A stretch of 64,000 bases of DNA from Hymenopus coronatus (lineage: Eukaryota; Arthropoda; Insecta; Mantodea; Hymenopodidae). Location of the stretch: assembly GCA_030762935.1 (NCBI GenBank), contig CM060900.1, forward strand, positions 393,937,632 through 394,001,631, read 5' to 3'. A program made the position numbers and the translations under genes. The notes under the pieces were generated by a model that was not told where the DNA came from, searched no databases, and worked only from the letters and a program-made list of their open reading frames with translations. This document shows, in pieces, positions 59,001-64,000 of this stretch. Position 1 is the stretch's first letter. Each line of letters begins with the position of its first letter.

Positions 59001-60433
59001 ATGTACACATCTTTAATATACGGTATTTTAGTCAAAATTATTAAAGCCTTTTTATAGAATATCTAACATTTCTAAAAATGTTCCATGTAAAGGGTAGTTT
59101 GGGGTAGGGGATTTTCTTGAGTATTTTGTGTTGTTCCCTTGAAAAATATTAAACTTAAATACCAAGTTTGGAATTTCACCGAGTCTGGGTTTTTGTGTTA
59201 TGGTATCCACAAAGACACATATACGCGCACACAGACTGGAATACAATACCTTCTCCAGCTATTATGTACACTGTACTTACGTGCAAATAAAAGCAATTGG
59301 TTGCAATTAAATCTTTTTTTGGATGACAATTTTTTATTGCTTTATAACATTTTCCTTTCAAAATACTAAATTTCAGCGTTTAGTCTTATTTCCATTACTC
59401 ATTACTTAAAAGACCTATGTACATATTACCGTGAGAATGTCAAGAATTCAGAGATACCAATGTTTAAACAGCGCACTATTCTTCTATTTTCTTGATGTCT
59501 AGCTGAGCATAAAGAATTCCTTTCTCTCGTTGCACGGAATTAAATCCTAAACGGATAAACCGATTACGTTTAATGTGTGTTTGTTCACACTTTTTTTTTT
59601 TAAGATATCTTGCCTTTATCACGAATCTAACGTAACATTCTGTTGTGGATTTTAGTGGAATATATGGGACATCCTTCTATGAATCTTCTCTCTCATAGGC
59701 TCTAAGTAGGGTGGAAGAAGGAGATAATATTTCATGTGTTTCGTGGTGGATATATTCAACTTTTGCACTAAGACGTGAGCGTCACTAGCAGCTGCGAGGT
59801 GTGACCTTGAAAGTGCAGAAATCGGTAGACATAACAAAACATGTAACAGATTTTCACAGGAAAATAAAGAACGCGACTGCTGATGCTAAAACTCTGGAAA
59901 AGAAATGAAAAATACTCTATTCCAAGCTAGATACACACTTAAGTCTCTAACTTACTAAAATATTTCCCTCTACTATAAGACCACTACAAAGCGTGTCTAT
60001 ATGTGCACTTTTAATAGACGTGTCATTTTAATAGAGCAGAATGTTTAAGAAAACGCACTTGTACAACCTATTATAATTTCAATTTTTCCGTTTTTCACGT
60101 CTGTATAACCTGTGGAGAATAAATATGTTCGCCCCTTAACATCCTAGAAAACCAACAAAAACGAAGTTGGAGGTTTCAGTTATTTCTAAAAAATGATTCT
60201 TTTACTCCAAAGGGTTATTTGTTCAAAGCTATTTCAGTCAGCTAGTGAATGGTAAACATATTATATGAATAGGTCCTCACAGCACAGTGAGATTTAAAAG
60301 AGAGTATCTTGCTTTATTTGGCAAATTTTCTGATTTCCAAAATTAGAGAAGTTCTGGAAATCAGTTCCTCCTTTGTAAGCTCAGTTGTAGTGCTAAGATA
60401 TGACTATTACAAAGAGAATGTCCATTTTCTTAG
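59001..60433. other. no gene recognised
   Basis: AT-rich with short overlapping ORFs on both strands and no family match. Confidence 0.5.
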
Positions 60434-60840
60434 TCCAGCGAGATGGCTCCTCGATAACGCTTTTGGCTCACATTTTGGACGTCCCGGGTTCGATCTACGC
60501 TGGGCCTGCCACTCTGTCCATAGGTGTTTTAGTTTCTCTCGGGGTTGTTCCTCTTTTACCTTCCAGGGGCTCCCGAGGAGGGATTGGGGCTTATGGGCAG
60601 GACTAGCCGGCGTCCAAACATGTTCTATTTGGAACCATTACGGACACCACTTCAATAGTTGCGCACATAGTTGCCGAGTCTGGGCGCCTTTGGGCTCTCC
60701 CCTTCATTCCTCGTACCCAAGAGACACGTCTAAGTCAAAAAGGACGCCCCTGGCCTATTTTGGGTGCTGTACTGAGGTTTTGGGGATATCTCCGTGGTCT
60801 GTACTCCTATTCCAATTTCTCATGCAATAAATCTTCTGTT
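60434..60840 (+). repeat. tRNA-derived SINE, family 2, copy 1
   Basis: The A-box-like part is gagatggctcctcgataacgc (60440-60460), and the B-box is cgggttcgatcta (60484-60496). The GC-rich body of about 330 bases differs from family 1. A CAATAAA lies near its end and a (TAAA)n tract follows at 60897-60922. The 173-codon ORF across it is incidental. Confidence 0.7.
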
Positions 60841-60896
60841 TCTCCGCAAATTAATGGTTTGGCAAGTGTTTAAAGGAAACCACTCATCTTTGACTG

Positions 60897-60922
60897 TAAA
60901 TAAATAAATAAATAAATAAATA
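60897..60922. repeat. (TAAA)n microsatellite
   Basis: Six or more TAAA units, a possible SINE or LINE tail remnant. Confidence 0.9.
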
Positions 60923-60924
60923 TG

Positions 60925-61984
60925 AATATTTATTGTACGCGGTTTTGAAATGTACGTTTGTGGATTGTTCTGAGCAATTACAGTGACTGGAACCCAAGTT
61001 TCATGTATTAGCTGTGAAAAATGTCATCCTTTCACCTTAGCAGAAACATTGCTTGAAAAGAGAATGTTCCACTGAATGAGTTGTATCAAAATTCGCAATT
61101 TTCAACTGTTGAGGAAATACAAATTTTAGCGCCAGAGAATACCTAAATACCGCATACTGTTGTTATTTTTAATAAGGAAATAAAGTTATCGCCACAACTG
61201 TTAACTTACTTGTATAAGTGGAGTACATTTTTATGTAATTTATTATCCACTACAAGTTATCATGTGCTTTTTCTCAATGAATGGCTCATCATGTCCGATC
61301 ACAAGGATAGATGACTTCAAAGCTGCTTCAGGGGTCAGTTAAGCAATGTGACTGCAATTTAGATTACCTCTCTAGAAATCAGTTTGTTCTAAGGTTTATA
61401 CAGGCCTCGAAATAATATATGTAGTAATCTACTTCCTGCACTAATGATATACTACTTCATCAATTCGAGTCACAGGTTTGTTAATTAAAGTTAGTCTTAT
61501 TTTATTTGTGCAAGTACAATTTCCCTCTTAAAGTACCACAACATTCTTATCTATATCAAAAATTAAGTGATTGTTAGTTTTTGAAAGCGTTCCCAGTTAT
61601 CGTGATTTCCTCTAATTGCTATGAAGAACTCGACCTTGTGAGCGTCGGAATCTCGGATTCGGCAACTTTTTAGTTAAAGCGACTTAGCTATGGCATTGAA
61701 GTAACATTGCATATACTACTTTCAAAACAACTAGTCTCCATTTTGGCAGCGAAGTAGTTTGTTTCCATAAATCTCTTATGTGTTGTCTGATTTCCTTCAA
61801 AATTTAGTTACTTTGCTGTGTGTTTTAACCTTTCTACCCCGGATGCTGCAAAGTGGGTAGATCATATGAAGAATGTTCTTTTGTATGGTACACTATGTCA
61901 TGCTGAGAATGCGTTGGACCAGCGCTGTATATATTAATATATTTTAGGGATAATTGACGTTTTTCTTTTCCTAGGTTAACTGTG
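60925..61984. other. no gene recognised
   Basis: AT-rich, no supported coding region. Confidence 0.5.
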
Positions 61985-62160
61985 GCTGTCTCCCAAGAGA
62001 TGCCTCCTCGGTAATGCGGAAGATTCACATTTGGGAGGTTTGTGTTCGATTTCTGGGGCCGGGCACTCTAGCCCTGGATATTTAATGCTTTTTCATTGTT
62101 GGCAAGGTGAATCTGGGGTGACTGCGCTTCTACCGCGAATTTCATTTCTATCATTTCCTC
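61985..62160 (+). repeat. tRNA-derived SINE, family 2, copy 2
   Basis: agatgcctcctcggtaatgc parallels the A-box part of the copy at 60434. The B-box is tgtgttcgatttc (62041-62053), followed by gggccgggcactctagccc, which parallels gctgggcctgccactctgtcc. The downstream body is diverged or truncated. Confidence 0.6.
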
Positions 62161-63439
62161 TAATTTTGCTTTCCCTTTCAAGTTTTAGGTAGGTATAAAG
62201 ACTTTGCAATATCTATCAGTCTTGGACTGATGACACAGATGCTTGCTGGTTGTTAAGCTCTTCTCGACCCTGCCAGTTGGTAGCCTTCTCTAAACTGTTC
62301 AGGTGAATCGAATTTTCACTGGTGCACCCAGATGAAAGATTTTTTTGAACAGTCTGCCAGTATGACCGGTTCAAGAAGCTTGGAATCTTTAGAAACTTCT
62401 TCGTATCTCTGTCAATCAGCATGTCTGCGCCTGTAGCCTCCTGCGGTTCCTCATTCGTACCTGCTGAGGGTGATAAACACAAAAACTTTGAGGGCGAGGT
62501 TCATCGCTGCCTCGTCATATTCATAGTGAAGTGCTGATGTCCCTTTTTTTATGCATATTAATAGGAACTTTAAGAAGGATGGTAAATTACTCGTAATTAA
62601 TAAGGAAAAGAGTCATAGGCTTTCCGTTTTCTTCTTCTTCTTTCCTTACCTAGGTCAGGATTAGTCTCTCAAGCACCTGTTCTCTACTATTGGTAGATGT
62701 CTCCCAACAAAGTATATTCGATTAAAGGTCTGAAACTGTCGCACCAAATGCAGTTTCTTCATATATGTATTTTGGTACCACCCGATTGGAAGGTTCCGTT
62801 ATGAGAGCAGTTAACATGAAACTGGCAGACATTTGTCAGGGTTTATGTTTAGAACCATGAAAAGCAGTTGGCGATACAAACAGCTCAAGCGATTTGCACA
62901 AAATCAGACGTTGACGTATAGTGCCCTTCTTTAGAAACATAAAGCTTGCTTTCATACGATTTGAAGGCTTGAAATGTCAACATTTTCTTCTAATTCACTC
63001 GTCTGATTTTGTGTAGAAAAGAAAATCTGCTGCAATCTGATAATCTTAAAAGTTGTTCAGGTTCTTCAGAAATGACTTCAAGATCTTCCATTAGAGCATT
63101 AAAAAGGTTTTTCAGTTAAGTCCCAAATTAACAGTTAGATCTGCGTTTTTAAGATTTTGGATAATTCTCACTAGTACCTTTTATTAAGGCAATTTGGACT
63201 GGTTTCTTTAGAGTATTCAGGTTTAACTTTAGAAAGACGAGGGTTAATTTACTTTCTTTCTCTGTTTAACCTCCTCTATATAGGACTTACACTGCCTAGT
63301 GCTTAACAAGCTATCAACTGGGGTCAGACGTCTGTTGACTGCCAAATATTCCGTATCAGAGAGAATTCAGGATGGGTGATCAACTCGATTCCCGGAATGA
63401 AAGTGAGGAAGTAGATGATATGAAATGATCGTAAAATAG
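62161..63439. other. no gene recognised
   Basis: A minus-strand ORF at 62216-62482 (88 codons, Ser/Asn/Gln-rich) has no recognised family. Confidence 0.45.
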
Positions 63440-63625
63440 ATGACAGGAAAGATGATCATGGAGGAGTTGGCAGAATTAATGGCCGGGGAAACCGAATAAT
63501 CCGAAGAAATCCCGGTCAGACGCCGCTTCGTCCACTACAAATTCCACATGCGGTTCCCTGGGATCGAACCCGAGCAGCCAAGTTGATAGGTGAGCGTCAG
63601 GCAACTCGGTTTGGCGCAGGCTTCG
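63440..63625 (-). repeat. tRNA-derived SINE, family 1, copy 5 (minus strand)
   Basis: Reverse complement shows the head gccaaaccgagttgcctgac, B-box gggttcgatccca (complement about 63558-63570), body ggaatttgtagtggacgaagc and ttcggtttccccggccat. These are the same blocks as at 2121. It ends near a GATCAT-rich stretch. Confidence 0.85.
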
Positions 63626-64000
63626 TTAAATTACTATTTTTTTTAAATATGAACTTCGAGGTGTCCAGAAAATCAAAACAAATCTTGGTAGAGAATTGGA
63701 TCTCCACCTTTTACATACATAATAGGTAGAGAAGGTATTATATTCTACCCAAAAATTCGATACCGGGGGTTCACCAAAATACATGATCTGAGGAACCCTG
63801 AATAAAGATATTTTCTCCAGCACGTATGTAAATGTACACATTAGATCAGCAGCCCTCATAACGAAGCGGAATGACATTAGGTCAGGCATAGATTCTGCAA
63901 GCGACACGGACGAGGCAAAGAGGAAACCAGCATCTATCATCAGGTATACTGTAGTGGTGATAACACAAGTTCAATTGTCATTTGTTCAATGGTAGTTCAT
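63626..64000. other. unassigned end of window; minus-strand ORF
   Basis: A 104-codon minus-strand ORF at 63626-63940 (MIDAGFLFASSVSLAES, then FVMRAADLMC) is open for its whole length and is GC-richer than the AT-rich surroundings. No family was recognised. It lies directly upstream (on the minus strand) of the SINE, so it could be an exon remnant or part of another repeat. Confidence 0.25.

Noticed and set aside
60309..60830. 173-codon ORF
   Set aside because: Lies over the family 2 SINE with A and B boxes; no protein family.

Overview
The window reads as a repeat-rich, AT-rich stretch of a metazoan nuclear genome, most likely an arthropod. The reasons are jockey-clade non-LTR retrotransposons with PRE_C2HC-type gag, mariner, piggyBac and Mutator-like transposase relics, two kinds of tRNA-derived SINE, abundant di- and trinucleotide microsatellites, spliceosomal-type splice signals, and a decayed family-B DNA polymerase of the Polinton/Maverick/adintovirus type. 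I could not name the species. No bacterial-style operon, rRNA, functional tRNA or CRISPR array is present. All homology calls come from motifs read by eye; no database was searched.

Layout. 0.4-1.6 kb: Mutator-like transposase relic. 5.4-6.3 kb: possible piggyBac relic. 6.8-10.6 kb: GC-rich jockey-clade LINE with a TAATG ORF1/ORF2 junction, an intact endonuclease and no reverse transcriptase. 17.7-23.6 kb: a cluster of a plus-strand LINE relic, a minus-strand DUF4817-type transposase relic, a SINE and a minus-strand LINE relic. 26.5-27.4 kb: a mariner relic, then a nearly perfect 95-bp-arm hairpin. 28.0-28.2 kb: the best candidate host exon, a terminal exon with a splice acceptor and an AATAAA signal. 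31.9-38.1 kb: a direct duplication of about 1.5 kb whose second copy carries an insertion with a LINE RNase H remnant. 39.1-55.9 kb: the most unusual structure, a large inverted pair. Each arm runs from a terminal array of 72-bp repeats, through 1.7-2.1 kb of matching non-coding DNA, to a decayed protein-primed-type DNA polymerase B gene. The space between the arms holds gag-only retroposons and a second jockey element. 55.9-56.7 kb: mariner relic. 57.0-58.0 kb (minus): a heat-shock-element promoter followed by consensus splice sites and a short exon, or alternatively a partial LTR element. 58.5-64 kb: repeats and three more SINEs.

Little here works together as a pathway. The coding capacity is almost wholly that of selfish elements, most of them broken. 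The pieces most worth following are the inverted polymerase-B pair with its variable terminal repeats, the near-perfect hairpin, the gag-only tandem copies, and the two candidate host-gene signals at 28 kb and 57 kb.
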